Assembly: GCA_965219925.1 (NCBI GenBank)
Contig: OZ244795.1
Coordinates: forward strand, 3,348,001-3,412,000
Length of the DNA stretch: 64,000 bases
Origin: Bin87 sp965219925
GTDB lineage: Bacteria > Chloroflexota > Dehalococcoidia > Lucifugimonadales > UBA3495
Reading direction: 5' to 3'
The notes under the pieces were generated by a model that saw nothing but the letters and a program-made list of their open reading frames with translations, was not told where the DNA came from and made no database searches. This document shows positions 16,133-25,764 of the stretch, piece after piece; the first letter of the stretch is position 1; each line of letters opens with the position of its first letter. Position numbers and translations under genes: made by a program.

Positions 16133-18793
16133 TCACTCCACCAGCGCTCCTTCGGCGTCCAACGCCGTTAGTGGGTGGCCCAGGTCTCGCAGCGGTTGCT
16201 CGATACGTTCCCGGTCGCCCACTACTAGGATGGTCAGGCGGTTGGTGGCCAGGTACTGTTCGCCCACCCGGTGGGTATCCGCCAGCGTCACAGATGCCAA
16301 CCGTTGCTCGAAGTCGGCAAAATAATCGTCGGGCAGGTTGAATTGAGCCAGCTGCATCAGTTGAGCCAACAGTTGCGCCGGTCGTTCAAACCCGGCGGGA
16401 TATCCCAACCGCAGCCCGGTCCTGGCATTCTCCAGCTCCTCCTCGGTCAACGGACGCCGACCGCTGATGTCGTCAAACTCCTTTAGCGTCTCCACAACCG
16501 ATTCTCGCGTAACCTCCGTCTGGACGCTGCCGCCGGCCGATACCAGTGAAGGCGCGTTATACCAGGAAATCCCCGAGTTGTAACCGTAAGAATACCCCTT
16601 GTCCTGGCGCAGATTTTGGTTGAGTCGCGCGGAAAACTGGCCGCCGAACGCGTAATTGAGTATCGACAGCGGCATGAAATCGGGGTGATTGCGTTGGATT
16701 GCCGGCATACCGGATCGAATAACCGACTGCGCTGCTCCGGGCTTGTCGATCAGATAGATCGTCGGCCCATTGCTGACGGCAGCGCCGGTATGAACGCCAA
16801 CATCGCCGGCCGATTCGTCAGGAGCCAACCAATCACCAAAGCAGTCCTCGGCCACCCTCATTGCTTCGTCGATGCCAACATCGCCAGCCACCAGTAGACA
16901 CATCCGGTCGGGACGCAGCGCCCGACGGGAACTGGCCTGCAGGTCGGATCGGGTTGCCGCTTCAACAGTGGCCTCGGTGCCCAGGCTGGAATGAGCGTAG
17001 CGGGACTCGGCGCCAAACACCAGAGTGCCGAAATTGGCTTCGGCCACGAACCCGGCGTCATCTTTGGCCCGGCGCAAATCGGTGAGCCGTTCGCGCCTGA
17101 TGCGCTCCAGCTCGTGGTCGGGGAAACTGGCGTTGCGGGCCACGTCGGCGGCCAGGGACAGCGCGCGCGGCCAGTGCCGGGTTAAGGTTTCCGCCGCCAG
17201 CAGCGTTATTTCCTTGTGTGCATCGGCGCTAAGGCGGGACCCAATGTGCTCAAAGGCGTTGGCAATCTCCTGACTGGTGCGGGTCGTCGTGCCCTCCGTC
17301 AGCATGGCCGCGGCGAAGGACGACAGGCCCGGCAAATCCAGGGGATCAGCGATAGCTCCGGATCGGGCCAGCAGCGTGAATGCCGCCAGCGGCAGGCCCG
17401 GCTTGTTGGCAACAACTACTTCCATTCCGTTGGCGAGAGCGCCCCGCTGCGGGCGTGGTGGCGAGAATACCGGCGCTGGTCCACCGGACGGCTGCTCCGT
17501 CCGGTCGATTCCGGTGGTGGTAACGTTCAGGCTCGGTTCCGGCAGCACCCGCATCCGGACCTGCCCGCCGGACAGAATCTCGCGATGCACCCGCAGCACA
17601 TCGTCCAGCGTAACCGCGCGGTATTCGTCCATCGCCGTGTTCAGGCCGTTGGGGTCGCCGGTGAACACGTTGAAGTAGTTAAGCGCGTCGGCGCGCCCGC
17701 CGAATCCACCCACCCGGGACAGGGTGCGGTAGTGGTGCATCTCGACGCGGTTGATGGCCCGCTCAAACTCTTCCTCGGTGGGCGGCTGCGTGGCGATGCT
17801 CTCCAGCACCGCTTCGGCGGCGAGTTCAACCTCGTCCAGCGTGTGGCCGTCGGCGGGAGTCAGCTCCATGCGAAACTGACCGGCAATCTCGGCGGCGCGG
17901 TAGTTCACCGAGGCGCTCTGGGCCAACTGCTTTTCGTACACCAGCGTCCGGTACATCCGGCTGCTCTGCCCGTCGGACAGGATGGCCCGCAGGATGTCGA
18001 CGGCGGCATCATCGCCCGACATAACGGCTGGAGCCGGCCATACTGCATACAGTCGGGGCAACGTAACCCGGTCGTTCATCTGCAAATCGATGCGGCCCGA
18101 CAGCGGCGAGTCCGCGCGCTCGGTGCGTCGCGTCGGTTGACCGGGATCCAGGTCGCCGAAATAACGATGCGCCAGGTCCAGGGCAGCCGAAGGATCGATG
18201 TCGCCGGCTATGGATAGACTGGCATTCCAGGGGGCGTAGTAGCGACGGAAAAAGTCCTTCACATCGTCCAGGCTGGCGGCGTCCAGGTCCTCCTGCGAGC
18301 CGATGGTCATCCAGTGGTACGGGTGTGGCAGCGGAAACAGGGCCTGCTGGATGTGCCATGAGGCCATGCCGTAAGGCCGATTTTCGTAGCTCTGCCGACG
18401 TTCATTCTTCACCACGTCCCGCTCGGTATCGAACCCTTCCTGATCCAGCGCATCCAGCAGGAAACCCATGCGGTCGGCTTCCAGCCACAGCGCCAGTTCC
18501 AGATAGTTGGAGGGCACATCTTCCCAATAGTTGGTGCGGTCGCCGGTGGTGGACCCGTTCAGCGAGGCGCCGATCTTTTGCAACGGTTCGAAATGGCTGG
18601 CCTTGTGATGGCGCGTGCCGCGAAACATGATGTGCTCAAAGAGATGCGCGAAACCGGTGCGTCCGATCTCTTCATCCTTGGATCCCACGTGATACCAGAC
18701 GTTGACCGCCGCCACCGGTATCGACTTGTCCTGATGCAGGATGACGTCCAGTCCGTTGGGCAGGGTGTGTTTTTCAAAGGCGACGGAAACCAT
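16133..18793 (-). CDS. M16-family zinc metalloprotease, two-unit
   Basis: The start at 18793 has a GGATGG site about eight bases upstream and gives the typical N-terminus VSVAFEKHTLPNGLDVIL. An earlier in-frame ATG at 18844 is possible. The first half carries the inverted zinc motif HLFEH in TGFAHLFEHIMFRGT, and the third ligand is likely a Glu in TERDVVKNERRQ. The second half repeats the M16 fold without a zinc site, beginning PQRGALANGMEVVVANKPG. It also has the conserved YSYGYNSG segment used for substrate binding. Such fused active/inactive proteins degrade peptides. No signal peptide is apparent. It is the last gene before a terminator region. Confidence 0.93.
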   Translation of the reverse strand: MVSVAFEKHTLPNGLDVILHQDKSIPVAAVNVWYHVGSKDEEIGRTGFAHLFEHIMFRGTRHHKASHFEPLQKIGASLNGSTTGDRTNYWEDVPSNYLELALWLEADRMGFLLDALDQEGFDTERDVVKNERRQSYENRPYGMASWHIQQALFPLPHPYHWMTIGSQEDLDAASLDDVKDFFRRYYAPWNASLSIAGDIDPSAALDLAHRYFGDLDPGQPTRRTERADSPLSGRIDLQMNDRVTLPRLYAVWPAPAVMSGDDAAVDILRAILSDGQSSRMYRTLVYEKQLAQSASVNYRAAEIAGQFRMELTPADGHTLDEVELAAEAVLESIATQPPTEEEFERAINRVEMHHYRTLSRVGGFGGRADALNYFNVFTGDPNGLNTAMDEYRAVTLDDVLRVHREILSGGQVRMRVLPEPSLNVTTTGIDRTEQPSGGPAPVFSPPRPQRGALANGMEVVVANKPGLPLAAFTLLARSGAIADPLDLPGLSSFAAAMLTEGTTTRTSQEIANAFEHIGSRLSADAHKEITLLAAETLTRHWPRALSLAADVARNASFPDHELERIRRERLTDLRRAKDDAGFVAEANFGTLVFGAESRYAHSSLGTEATVEAATRSDLQASSRRALRPDRMCLLVAGDVGIDEAMRVAEDCFGDWLAPDESAGDVGVHTGAAVSNGPTIYLIDKPGAAQSVIRSGMPAIQRNHPDFMPLSILNYAFGGQFSARLNQNLRQDKGYSYGYNSGISWYNAPSLVSAGGSVQTEVTRESVVETLKEFDDISGRRPLTEEELENARTGLRLGYPAGFERPAQLLAQLMQLAQFNLPDDYFADFEQRLASVTLADTHRVGEQYLATNRLTILVVGDRERIEQPLRDLGHPLTALDAEGALVE

Positions 18794-18930
18794 GCGCGTG
18801 CCATCCTTGTCCGTTGGGTCTTGTGCGTTGCGTGTCGTGTGCATTGCGTCATAAAGCTTGATGTGCCGCCATTGTAGCATCGGGGGGCGGCGGCTTTTGA
18901 TGCGGGCAGTGGGCCTGGTTGGGCGACAGC

Positions 18931-18964
18931 AAAAACCCCTCTCCAAAATTGGGGAGGGGTTTTT
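18931..18964 (-). terminator. Rho-independent terminator
   Basis: An AAAAACCCCTCTCC / GGGGAGGGGTTTTT stem with an AAAATT loop region gives a GC-rich hairpin flanked by A and T runs. It therefore works on either strand. It lies just downstream of the PPOX flavoprotein gene and upstream of the M16 gene. Confidence 0.85.
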
Positions 18965-18992
18965 GCCAGCGGTCCCGTTAGTTGGTCTCGGG

Positions 18993-19580
18993 TTATGGCC
19001 GGAGTGGGATTGGCCGGTTGGTCTGGTTTTCGGTTATCTGCTCGGTGTCCCACAGCTTGGCGAAATTGTAGGCCCGCGGGCAGTGGGTGTATGACTCTTC
19101 CACGTTGATAATGATGCCTTGCAGGTGCTTGGCATTGTCGTCCGTCCAGTACAGGGAAAGTTCCACCTTCTGCTGTTCCAGTTCTTCCCGGTTGACGATG
19201 GATATCGTGCCGTTGATGCGGACGGTGTCGTTGACCCCGGGGATCATGAACAGCAGGCCGACGTGGGGGTTTTCATCCATGTTCTGATAGGACTGGAACA
19301 GCCGGTTGCCGGCGACGTCGGGCAGCAGCAAACGCTGGCCGTCGATCACTTTGACGAAACCCGGCTTGCCGCCCTTGGGAGATGCGTCGCAGTTGCCGTC
19401 GGGGTCAGCGCTGGCCATCACTACAAAGGGCGATGCGCTAATGAATTTCTGCACGAAATCCGACATCTCGCCTTTTACCTTTTCCTTGGCCCGTGGGTTC
19501 ATTTGGCCGAACTGGTCGTTGAAGCGGCTCGCCTCCTGGATTTTGGTGGTCGCGGCATCGGTGGAAGCGGTAGTAGTCAT
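18993..19580 (-). CDS. PPOX-type FMN flavoprotein (MSMEG_1061-like)
   Basis: The start at 19580 is preceded by GGGGAG at good spacing; the longer reading frame upstream is encoded by repeat sequence and rejected. The protein of about 195 residues has the split-barrel pattern of pyridoxamine-phosphate-oxidase-like proteins: FISASPFVVMASADPDGNCD, SPKGGKPGFVKVID, LLLPDVAGNRLFQSYQNM and PHVGLLFMIPG. Family members bind FMN or F420, and most have no proven substrate. The tail with YTHCPRAYNFAKLWD is characteristic of the MSMEG_1061 subgroup. A terminator follows at 18931-18964. Confidence 0.88.
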   Translation of the reverse strand: MTTTASTDAATTKIQEASRFNDQFGQMNPRAKEKVKGEMSDFVQKFISASPFVVMASADPDGNCDASPKGGKPGFVKVIDGQRLLLPDVAGNRLFQSYQNMDENPHVGLLFMIPGVNDTVRINGTISIVNREELEQQKVELSLYWTDDNAKHLQGIIINVEESYTHCPRAYNFAKLWDTEQITENQTNRPIPLRP

Positions 19581-19689
19581 ATTGCGGTCTCCCCTGGAAC
19601 GTGTCCGTGGAATGTGTCCGTCGGATTGATCATGTAATCGCGCACAGAATAGCGGATTTCGCGCCCAAACGCCACCACCCGCACGTTCT

Positions 19690-19915
19690 GAGCCTATCGA
19701 AGGACGGTTGCCGATGGTTGACAAGCTCACCATGAGCGGAGGTCGGAGGACTTTGAAAAGGCCCTGCGCCCTCACGCGTACCCACTTTGTCATTGCGAGG
19801 AGCGCAGCGACGAGATTGCCACGTCGCTGCGCTCCTCGCAATGACAGGGCGTCCTTAGACGGGCTCAGGACGAGCTGGTGGTTACTTTACACAACTTTGA
19901 AAAGGCCCTGGCCGT
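19690..19915. repeat. Composite repeat: TTGACAAGCTCACC module, CATTGCGAG core, CTTTGAAAAGGCCCTG arms
   Basis: From left to right: a GGACGGTTGCCGATGG / GACAAGCTCACCATGAG module, an outer arm ACTTTGAAAAGGCCCTG at about 19749, a shortened CATTGCGAGGAGCGCAGCG palindrome at 19790-19844, a GGGCTCAGGACGAG fragment, and a second ACTTTGAAAAGGCCCTG at about 19892. The two arms are here in direct orientation. Confidence 0.75.
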
Positions 19916-20311
19916 GACATGTAACTGTTCAGACTTGCGGGGATCTGCGGGATATTCGGCCTCTTGTGGAGGGGCAACCAAGTACCGAATTTCCACTGCA
20001 AACCGCTTTCGTCCCCTCAAACGTGAACAGTTACCGCGACATCGGTGGGATTGCGCAGGGGTAGTTGCTTTGACACAATTGGCGGTTCGGGGTAGCATTA
20101 TCAGGAAGTATCTCTGCTCACAACTTTTGGCCTCTGTCGCACCGATTTCGAGCGGGATTTTGAGTGTGTTTGAGCCGATAACCTACGGTTAGCGCAAGGA
20201 AGAAGTCTGAGCTGCCCTATCCAATCCAACCGGCCTGACCGCCTGCTTTTCAGGTGAGGCGGTTGGTGGGAAACGCCGAATCGCGCTAGCCCCTGCTTTG
20301 GGAGAAACATC
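19916..20311. other. Intergenic region / leader of the PEPCK-like gene
   Basis: About 400 bases without a supported gene precede the PEPCK-like ORF. A 7-bp hairpin (ACCGCCT / AGGCGGT) lies at about 20238-20263. A GGGAG ribosome binding site lies about 10 bases before the TTG start at 20312. I recognise no known riboswitch in it. Confidence 0.4.
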
Positions 20312-22609
20312 TTGACCACCTCCAACTCTACCGACCAACCCGATGGCAAGTCACCGTTGGCCGGGCCGGAGATCGTACCCGAATTTGAAGCGGCGCTGAC
20401 CCGTTTGTGCGCCGCAGCCCGGCGAGGTCAGCGCACCGACAGCGAACTGTACAACCCATCGGAAGAGTGGCTGGTGGGCAATATGTCCATCTTTCAGGAC
20501 CTGCCCGGGGATCGCCAATCCGAGTTGCGGAACGAGGCTCTGGAGTTGGAAAAAGTAGCCGCGGAAGTCAATTCCGCCGGTCGCGCCGCCACCAAAGTCT
20601 GGCCCGAAACCGTGTTCCGCCTGGATAACGGCGGCCTGGCTTTCTTCAGCCAGTTGGGTGTGGTGCGTCGCCCTGACCTGACTCAATACTTTGTGGAAGG
20701 TTTTACGCGCAATCGAGACGCTCTGGCATTTACGGAGGACAATCAGAGACTCTTTACCCAGGTATTCGACCTCGTCACCTCGAAGATGGAAGCCGACTTC
20801 GCCAGCGGCCAGGGCATCGTGCACACCGATCGCCAGATTTGCGACGCGCCGGGTCGCTCGTATCACGCTCGACAACTGCTGTTTGGCACACGGTACCTGC
20901 AGGCTCCGTATATGTGGCGGCGGCTGACGTTCGACCTCCCGCAGGAGCAATGGCAGGAATCGCCGGACATCCTGGAAGTTTCGGTGCCCCGCTGGATGGA
21001 CGATCTGGAGCTGGACGACGCTCTGAAATCCAAGCTCCAGGAGTTGGGCATTACGCAGCTGGTTTTCAAGGCTCCGACCCGCGGATTATCGTTGCATTTT
21101 GGGTTCGATTACGTAGGCGAGCACAAGATGGGGCCGCTGTCCATTGCCATGCACCAGGTGAAGGAGAAGAACGGGCTGGCGGTGCAGGCCGCGCTGAGCA
21201 TGGCGCGGGTGCGGAAACTGGACGGTGAAACGGCCAACACAGCTTTGATTACCGTTGGCCCATCGCTGCATGGTAAAAGCACCCTGACCATCATGGTGGA
21301 GCTGGCTAACAGCCAACTGGCCGGTATCCTCGACTTGCCCCACGACCCCGACGAAGGGGTTTACCCGATGAACGACGACATCGTGCTGCTGCAACCGCTG
21401 GACACGCCTGTCGCCAGCACTCGCGGAGGACGCCGGGCGCTGATTTCTCACGGAATCGACGGCACCGAAAATAACTTCTACGCCGTGCCATTCGGGTTGA
21501 CTCGGGAAGATGACCCCATCACCTACGACGTGCTGCGGGGATCCCCGGGTGTTACCGCGGCCGATGAAACGTTGGAGAACGTGCCGGTTCACGTGGACAG
21601 CCAGGAGCCCAACTACCTGGAGAATCCGGTCCGCAACATGAGGATGATCCTGTCGCGGCGGGGACTGCTGGCCCGGAAAGGAGCGCGGGACCTGATCAGT
21701 ACGATCACGGACGGCCGATTGACCGACTCGGTGCATGTACCGATGGAAAGTACCGACCGGGTATTCTGGCAGGAGGTAATGCGGCAGAATACGGTAATTC
21801 CGCCGCTGCGACGCCTCAGTCTGGAGCAGTACATCCGCGTGCTGATGTACGGTGAAGCAGTGCAGATGGGCGCTGCTATCGGCGCCATTGGCCGGCCCTA
21901 CGTGGAGTATTTCTCCGACCCGTTCATCATCGGGCTGGAGGACGAGAACGCCAACCTGCTGTATCACGTGCTGCAACAATTGGCCTGGGGCGGAATGCCG
22001 CAGGAATACTATGCCTTCAACACCGGAGGCGTGGGAGCCGATACCAACGAGGAAGCGGCGGGTTCCGGCTACCGCAAGATTCCCCGGGAACTGACCATGC
22101 TGCTGCAGGAAGCGTTGTTGCGGAACGCCGTCAAATTCGAATACGATAGCGTATTGCGGTCTGAGGTGGCCGTGTCGGTGGTGAATCGGGACGGCGAGGA
22201 AGTGATTGATCTGCGCCAGGAATGGTTGCCGATCAGTATTTACGGCGAAGCCAACTACACCGAACGAGTGGCCGAATTGATGCGGCGTCGGTACTACGGT
22301 CGCAACCAGGAGGATAAGGCCGGGATATTGAGGTACTCCAAGGTGGTGAATACCATCCTGGACATTACCGATGTTCCCTCGCCAATCAACGAGCGGGAAC
22401 TGGCCTGGCTGCTGTCATTTTACTGGTCACTGGACTTGGCCTATCCCACGCTGGCCGAGACGGCGGCCCACACCGGCTCCGGTATGCAGCCGGTGGCCTA
22501 TCAGCTCAGGGAACTGCAACGGAAATTCAACGACGGTCACAAGCGCGGGTTGACGCTGAGCGCCGACGCGCAACGGCATCTGGCTACGCTGGGTCTGCGG
22601 GCCGGTTAG
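20312..22609 (+). CDS. PEPCK-like P-loop protein
   Basis: A 765-residue protein starting at a TTG behind GGGAG. A Walker-A-like loop VGPSLHGKSTLTIM lies at about residues 315-328. A candidate second acidic motif GVYPMNDDIVLL follows about 40 residues later. These resemble the P-loop and kinase-2 motifs of ATP-dependent phosphoenolpyruvate carboxykinase. The later segments NYLENPVRNMRMILS and LRRLSLEQYIRVLMYG also fit that superfamily. It is longer than normal PckA (about 530 residues), with roughly 250 extra N-terminal residues of unknown function, so it may not be a true PEPCK. Malate synthase lies 400 bases downstream on the same strand, which would suit a role around C4/C3 metabolism. That link is inference. 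Confidence 0.5.
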   Translation: MTTSNSTDQPDGKSPLAGPEIVPEFEAALTRLCAAARRGQRTDSELYNPSEEWLVGNMSIFQDLPGDRQSELRNEALELEKVAAEVNSAGRAATKVWPETVFRLDNGGLAFFSQLGVVRRPDLTQYFVEGFTRNRDALAFTEDNQRLFTQVFDLVTSKMEADFASGQGIVHTDRQICDAPGRSYHARQLLFGTRYLQAPYMWRRLTFDLPQEQWQESPDILEVSVPRWMDDLELDDALKSKLQELGITQLVFKAPTRGLSLHFGFDYVGEHKMGPLSIAMHQVKEKNGLAVQAALSMARVRKLDGETANTALITVGPSLHGKSTLTIMVELANSQLAGILDLPHDPDEGVYPMNDDIVLLQPLDTPVASTRGGRRALISHGIDGTENNFYAVPFGLTREDDPITYDVLRGSPGVTAADETLENVPVHVDSQEPNYLENPVRNMRMILSRRGLLARKGARDLISTITDGRLTDSVHVPMESTDRVFWQEVMRQNTVIPPLRRLSLEQYIRVLMYGEAVQMGAAIGAIGRPYVEYFSDPFIIGLEDENANLLYHVLQQLAWGGMPQEYYAFNTGGVGADTNEEAAGSGYRKIPRELTMLLQEALLRNAVKFEYDSVLRSEVAVSVVNRDGEEVIDLRQEWLPISIYGEANYTERVAELMRRRYYGRNQEDKAGILRYSKVVNTILDITDVPSPINERELAWLLSFYWSLDLAYPTLAETAAHTGSGMQPVAYQLRELQRKFNDGHKRGLTLSADAQRHLATLGLRAG

Positions 22610-22653
22610 ATTGCTGCTATCATCGAATCAGAGCAATCTGTAGGCTGCCGCCG

Positions 22654-22986
22654 ATGGAACATATCGACCTCATAGCAACCGTGGTGACCGTGTTGGCTGC
22701 CGTCGTTGGATTAGGCTTTTATCTACGTTCCGACATGAGAGCTAATCAGGCGGTATTGGCTGAGTTATTCCGCACCGAGATTGGGCGGCTAGACCAGAAA
22801 ATCGATTCAGTGGAGGAACGGCTGAATCAGCGCATTGACGCGCTAGAAACCCGTTTGACCAACCAGATGCAAGCCAATCACCGTGAATCATTGTTACGCT
22901 TGGCGTTCCACCATCACGGCGACGGCCGCTACCCAATTGTTCCGTCATCAGACCCAGAGCCGGTTGACCCGACCGGCAGCAACTAG
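22654..22986 (+). CDS. Small single-span membrane protein with coiled coil
   Basis: A 110-residue protein. One N-terminal transmembrane helix (DLIATVVTVLAAVVGLGFYL) is followed by a heptad-rich segment EIGRLDQKIDSVEERLNQRI and then a His-containing basic tail. This 'anchor plus coiled coil' design is common for small bacterial proteins of unknown function. It sits in the gap between the PEPCK-like gene and malate synthase on the same strand and could be co-transcribed with them. Confidence 0.55.
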   Translation: MEHIDLIATVVTVLAAVVGLGFYLRSDMRANQAVLAELFRTEIGRLDQKIDSVEERLNQRIDALETRLTNQMQANHRESLLRLAFHHHGDGRYPIVPSSDPEPVDPTGSN

Positions 22987-23023
22987 TCCCAACCACCAAC
23001 ACCCAGCAACGGAAAACCCTAAA

Positions 23024-24604
23024 ATGCCAGACCAAAACAGCGTTCAGATTATCGGTTCGGTTCCTGCGCAGTATGCGGAGGTGGTCGCGGACGACGCGCT
23101 GGAGTTCGTTGCTGAGCTGCATCGTAATTTTGAAACCACACGGCGGCGGCTGATGCAGGCCAGAGCCAGGCGGCAGGCGGAAATCGATGCCGGCGCTACT
23201 CCCGATTTTCTGATTGAGACCCGCAGCGTCCGTGAGAGTGACTGGAGGGTAGCGCCGGCTCCGGCCGATATGACCAATCGGCGCGTGGAAATCACCGGCC
23301 CGTCGTCGAACCGGCGCATGGTCATCAACGCGCTCAACTGCGGGGCGCAGGTTTATATGACCGACTTCGAAGACGCGCATTCGCCGGCCTGGGTACCCAC
23401 ACTGGACGGACAGCTGAATGTGCGCGACGCCTACCGGCGCACCATCAGCGACGAGACTCCCGACGGTCGTCAGTATCAGTTGAACGAACAGACGGCGACG
23501 CTGTGCGTGCGCCCTCGCGGGCTGCATTTGATGGAGCGGCACGTGCTGGTGGATGGCGAGCCGGTGGCTGGAAGCTTCTTCGATTTTGGCCTCACCGTGT
23601 ACCACAATCATGTTGCCCAGCAGAACCACGGCACCGGGCCTTATTATTATTTGCCCAAGTTGCAATCGCACCTGGAAGCGCGACTCTGGAACGACGTGTT
23701 CAACTACGCCGAGGAACGACTGAACATCCCTCGCGGCTCCATCAGCCCCACCGTGCTGATCGAACACATCCTGGCAGCGTTCGAGATGGAAGAAATCCTG
23801 TACGAGCTGCGGGAGAGACCGGCCGGCCTCAACCTGGGACGCTGGGACTATATCTTCAGCGTGATCAAAGTGTTCAACAAGCGGGCGGACATGGTATTCC
23901 CCGACCGCGCGCAGGTAACGATGGCGACCCACTTTCTGACATCGGCGGCGCAACTGCTGGTGAATACGTGCCACCGCAGAGGAGCTCACGCTTTGGGGGG
24001 CATGTCGGCGTTTATCCCGCGCCGGGACGACGAGGCTGCCAACACGGCCGCGTTCGCACAGGTGCAATCGGACAAACAGCGGGAAGCCAGCCAGGGTTTT
24101 GACGGCGCTTGGATCGCCCATCCGGGTTTGGTCGCGCCGGTGCTGGACGTGTTTCAAGCGGCTTTCTCGGGCGACAACCAGCTGGGTGTCATTCCCGAGG
24201 TGCGCATCGCTCCCGACGACCTGCTGGAGGTGCCGGATGGTCAGATTACCGAAGCGGGCCTGCGCAACAACGTCAGCGTAGCGTTGCAGTACGTGGACGC
24301 CTGGACGCGGGGCAATGGCGCGGTGGCCATCTATGGTTTGATGGAAGACGCCGCCACCGCGGAAATTTCACGATCGCAGCTGTGGCAGTGGATTCACCAG
24401 AGAGCGGCGCTGGACGACGGTAGACCCATTACCGCTGAGTTATACCGGCGGATACGCGCCGAGGAAGTGGCCTCGCTGGTCCAGCAACGTGGGTCGGAAA
24501 ACACCGGAGCGCTAGACAAGGCGGTGGAGCTGCTGGACGAAATCGTGCTGGCTGACGAATTCATCGAATTCCTGACGCTGCCGGGCTACCGCTACTTGGA
24601 CTAG
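23024..24604 (+). CDS. aceB: Malate synthase A
   Basis: The start at 23024 gives a 526-residue protein, the usual length for the A form. Conserved blocks include INALNCGAQVYMTDFEDAHS (metal and glyoxylate site), the LCVRPRGLHLMERHVLVDGE segment, SGSFFDFGL-like AGSFFDFGLTVYHN, PKLQSHLEARLWNDVF, and MGGMSAFIPRRDD-like GGMSAFIPRRDDEAAN. Near the C-terminus is GNGAVAIYGLMEDAATAEIS, which holds the catalytic Asp region. The enzyme condenses acetyl-CoA with glyoxylate to malate in the glyoxylate shunt. Isocitrate lyase is not in this window, so the glyoxylate source (shunt or another pathway) is open. Confidence 0.95.
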   Translation: MPDQNSVQIIGSVPAQYAEVVADDALEFVAELHRNFETTRRRLMQARARRQAEIDAGATPDFLIETRSVRESDWRVAPAPADMTNRRVEITGPSSNRRMVINALNCGAQVYMTDFEDAHSPAWVPTLDGQLNVRDAYRRTISDETPDGRQYQLNEQTATLCVRPRGLHLMERHVLVDGEPVAGSFFDFGLTVYHNHVAQQNHGTGPYYYLPKLQSHLEARLWNDVFNYAEERLNIPRGSISPTVLIEHILAAFEMEEILYELRERPAGLNLGRWDYIFSVIKVFNKRADMVFPDRAQVTMATHFLTSAAQLLVNTCHRRGAHALGGMSAFIPRRDDEAANTAAFAQVQSDKQREASQGFDGAWIAHPGLVAPVLDVFQAAFSGDNQLGVIPEVRIAPDDLLEVPDGQITEAGLRNNVSVALQYVDAWTRGNGAVAIYGLMEDAATAEISRSQLWQWIHQRAALDDGRPITAELYRRIRAEEVASLVQQRGSENTGALDKAVELLDEIVLADEFIEFLTLPGYRYLD

Positions 24605-24606
24605 CA

Positions 24607-24766
24607 TCTCACGCGTACACACTTTGTCATTGCGAGCGCAGCGTGGCAATCTCGTCTCCGTAGCAATGGTGGTTTGCCGACGTGTGTTCAACCTCAACGA
24701 GATTGCCACGCTGCGCTCGCAATGACAGTAGGCCGGTTTGGTTTGACAAAGTTGGTATGCGTGAGG
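24607..24766. repeat. CATTGCGAG-family inverted repeat, copy 5
   Basis: A full copy with outer arm CTCACGCGTACACACTTTG on the left and a longer right side: GCAATGACAGTAGGCCGGTTTGGTTTGACAAAGTTGGTATGCGTGAGG. Relative to other copies, the right side carries an extra segment (GTAGGCCGGTTTGGTTT) between the core and the outer arm. The same extra segment is in the copy at 42.2 kb. Confidence 0.85.
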
Positions 24767-24854
24767 CTCTAGTATTTCCTGAACTCGGTTCAGGCTCCGG
24801 AATTCGCGGAAGCGACTCCGGCGGGTGCGACTATCGGCGACGGGTTGGTGAACC

Positions 24855-25739
24855 TTGAATATTCATCTGCTTGACGGCACCTACGAGCTGTTTCGCGCAC
24901 ACTATTCGCCGCGACCGGGGCGCACGGCGCCTGACGGACGCGACGTGAAGGCGACCCACGGGCTGGCGCAGTCGTTGATCGCCTTGCTGGGCCAGCCTGA
25001 CGTTACGCACGTGGCGGTGGCATTTGATACCGTTATTCGCTCTTTTCGCAACGACATGTTCGATGGATACAAAACGGGAGACGGTGTTGAACCGGCGTTG
25101 CTGGCACAGTTTCCGCTGGCGGAAGAGATAACAGCGGCGTTGGGTATCACCGTTTGGCCGATGGACGAGTTTGAGGCCGACGATGCCATCGCAGCGGCAG
25201 CGGCGCGTTTTGCGGTCTATGCCGAGGTGGAGCGGGTGCTCATGTGCACCCCGGACAAGGATCTGGCGCAGATGGTGTCGGGCGACCGCGTGGTTATGCT
25301 GGATCGCCGAAAGGGCGAGGTGATGGACGAAGCCGGCGTTGCGATCAAGTTTGGTGTTCCACCGGCGGCGATACCCGATTACCTGGGGCTGGTGGGTGAT
25401 GCGGCGGACGGTATTCCTGGAATACCGCGTTGGGGCGCCCGATCGGCGGGAACAGTGCTGACCAGATACGGCAGCATCAGCAACATTCCCCATGACGCCG
25501 CTCAGTGGGACGTGAAGGTAAGGGGCGCCGCGGGTCTGGCGGAGTCGTTGGCGAACCAGCGGGAAGACGCGATGCTGTACCGCCAGCTGGCGACGTTGCG
25601 TCTCGATGTTCCGCTGCCGGCAACGACGCCTGATGATCTACGATGGTTGGGCGCACGTCAGCCGGAGTTTACTGAGTTGTGCCAGACCCTGGGGCTGGAA
25701 TCGTTGCTCAACCGGTTACCCGAGCCGGCCAAGGATTAG
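24855..25739 (+). CDS. 5'-3' exonuclease (Pol I N-terminal type)
   Basis: A 294-residue stand-alone protein resembling the 5'-3' exonuclease domain of DNA polymerase I. It starts NIHLLDGTYELFRAHY and has acidic metal-binding clusters VAFDTVIRSFRNDMFDGYK, FEADDAIAAAA and MCTPDKDLAQMV. A helix-hairpin-helix region follows (LGLVGDAADGIPGIPRWGAR). The enzyme would remove RNA primers or 5' flaps. The start is TTG. The gene is not fused to a polymerase, and no polymerase lies nearby. Confidence 0.92.
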   Translation: MNIHLLDGTYELFRAHYSPRPGRTAPDGRDVKATHGLAQSLIALLGQPDVTHVAVAFDTVIRSFRNDMFDGYKTGDGVEPALLAQFPLAEEITAALGITVWPMDEFEADDAIAAAAARFAVYAEVERVLMCTPDKDLAQMVSGDRVVMLDRRKGEVMDEAGVAIKFGVPPAAIPDYLGLVGDAADGIPGIPRWGARSAGTVLTRYGSISNIPHDAAQWDVKVRGAAGLAESLANQREDAMLYRQLATLRLDVPLPATTPDDLRWLGARQPEFTELCQTLGLESLLNRLPEPAKD

Positions 25740-25764
25740 CGCTCCCCACGGTTGGCAGGGAGCG

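Noticed and set aside
17216..18217. 333-codon plus-strand ORF opposite the M16 protease
   Set aside because: Shadow; the protease frame has zinc motif and full-length similarity pattern.
20105..20311. Riboswitch in the leader of the PEPCK-like gene
   Set aside because: One short hairpin only; no match to conserved cores of TPP, SAM, cobalamin, glycine or c-di-GMP riboswitches that I can recognise.
22742..24157. 471-codon minus-strand ORF opposite malate synthase
   Set aside because: Antisense shadow, His/Arg-rich without domain, while malate synthase is unmistakable.
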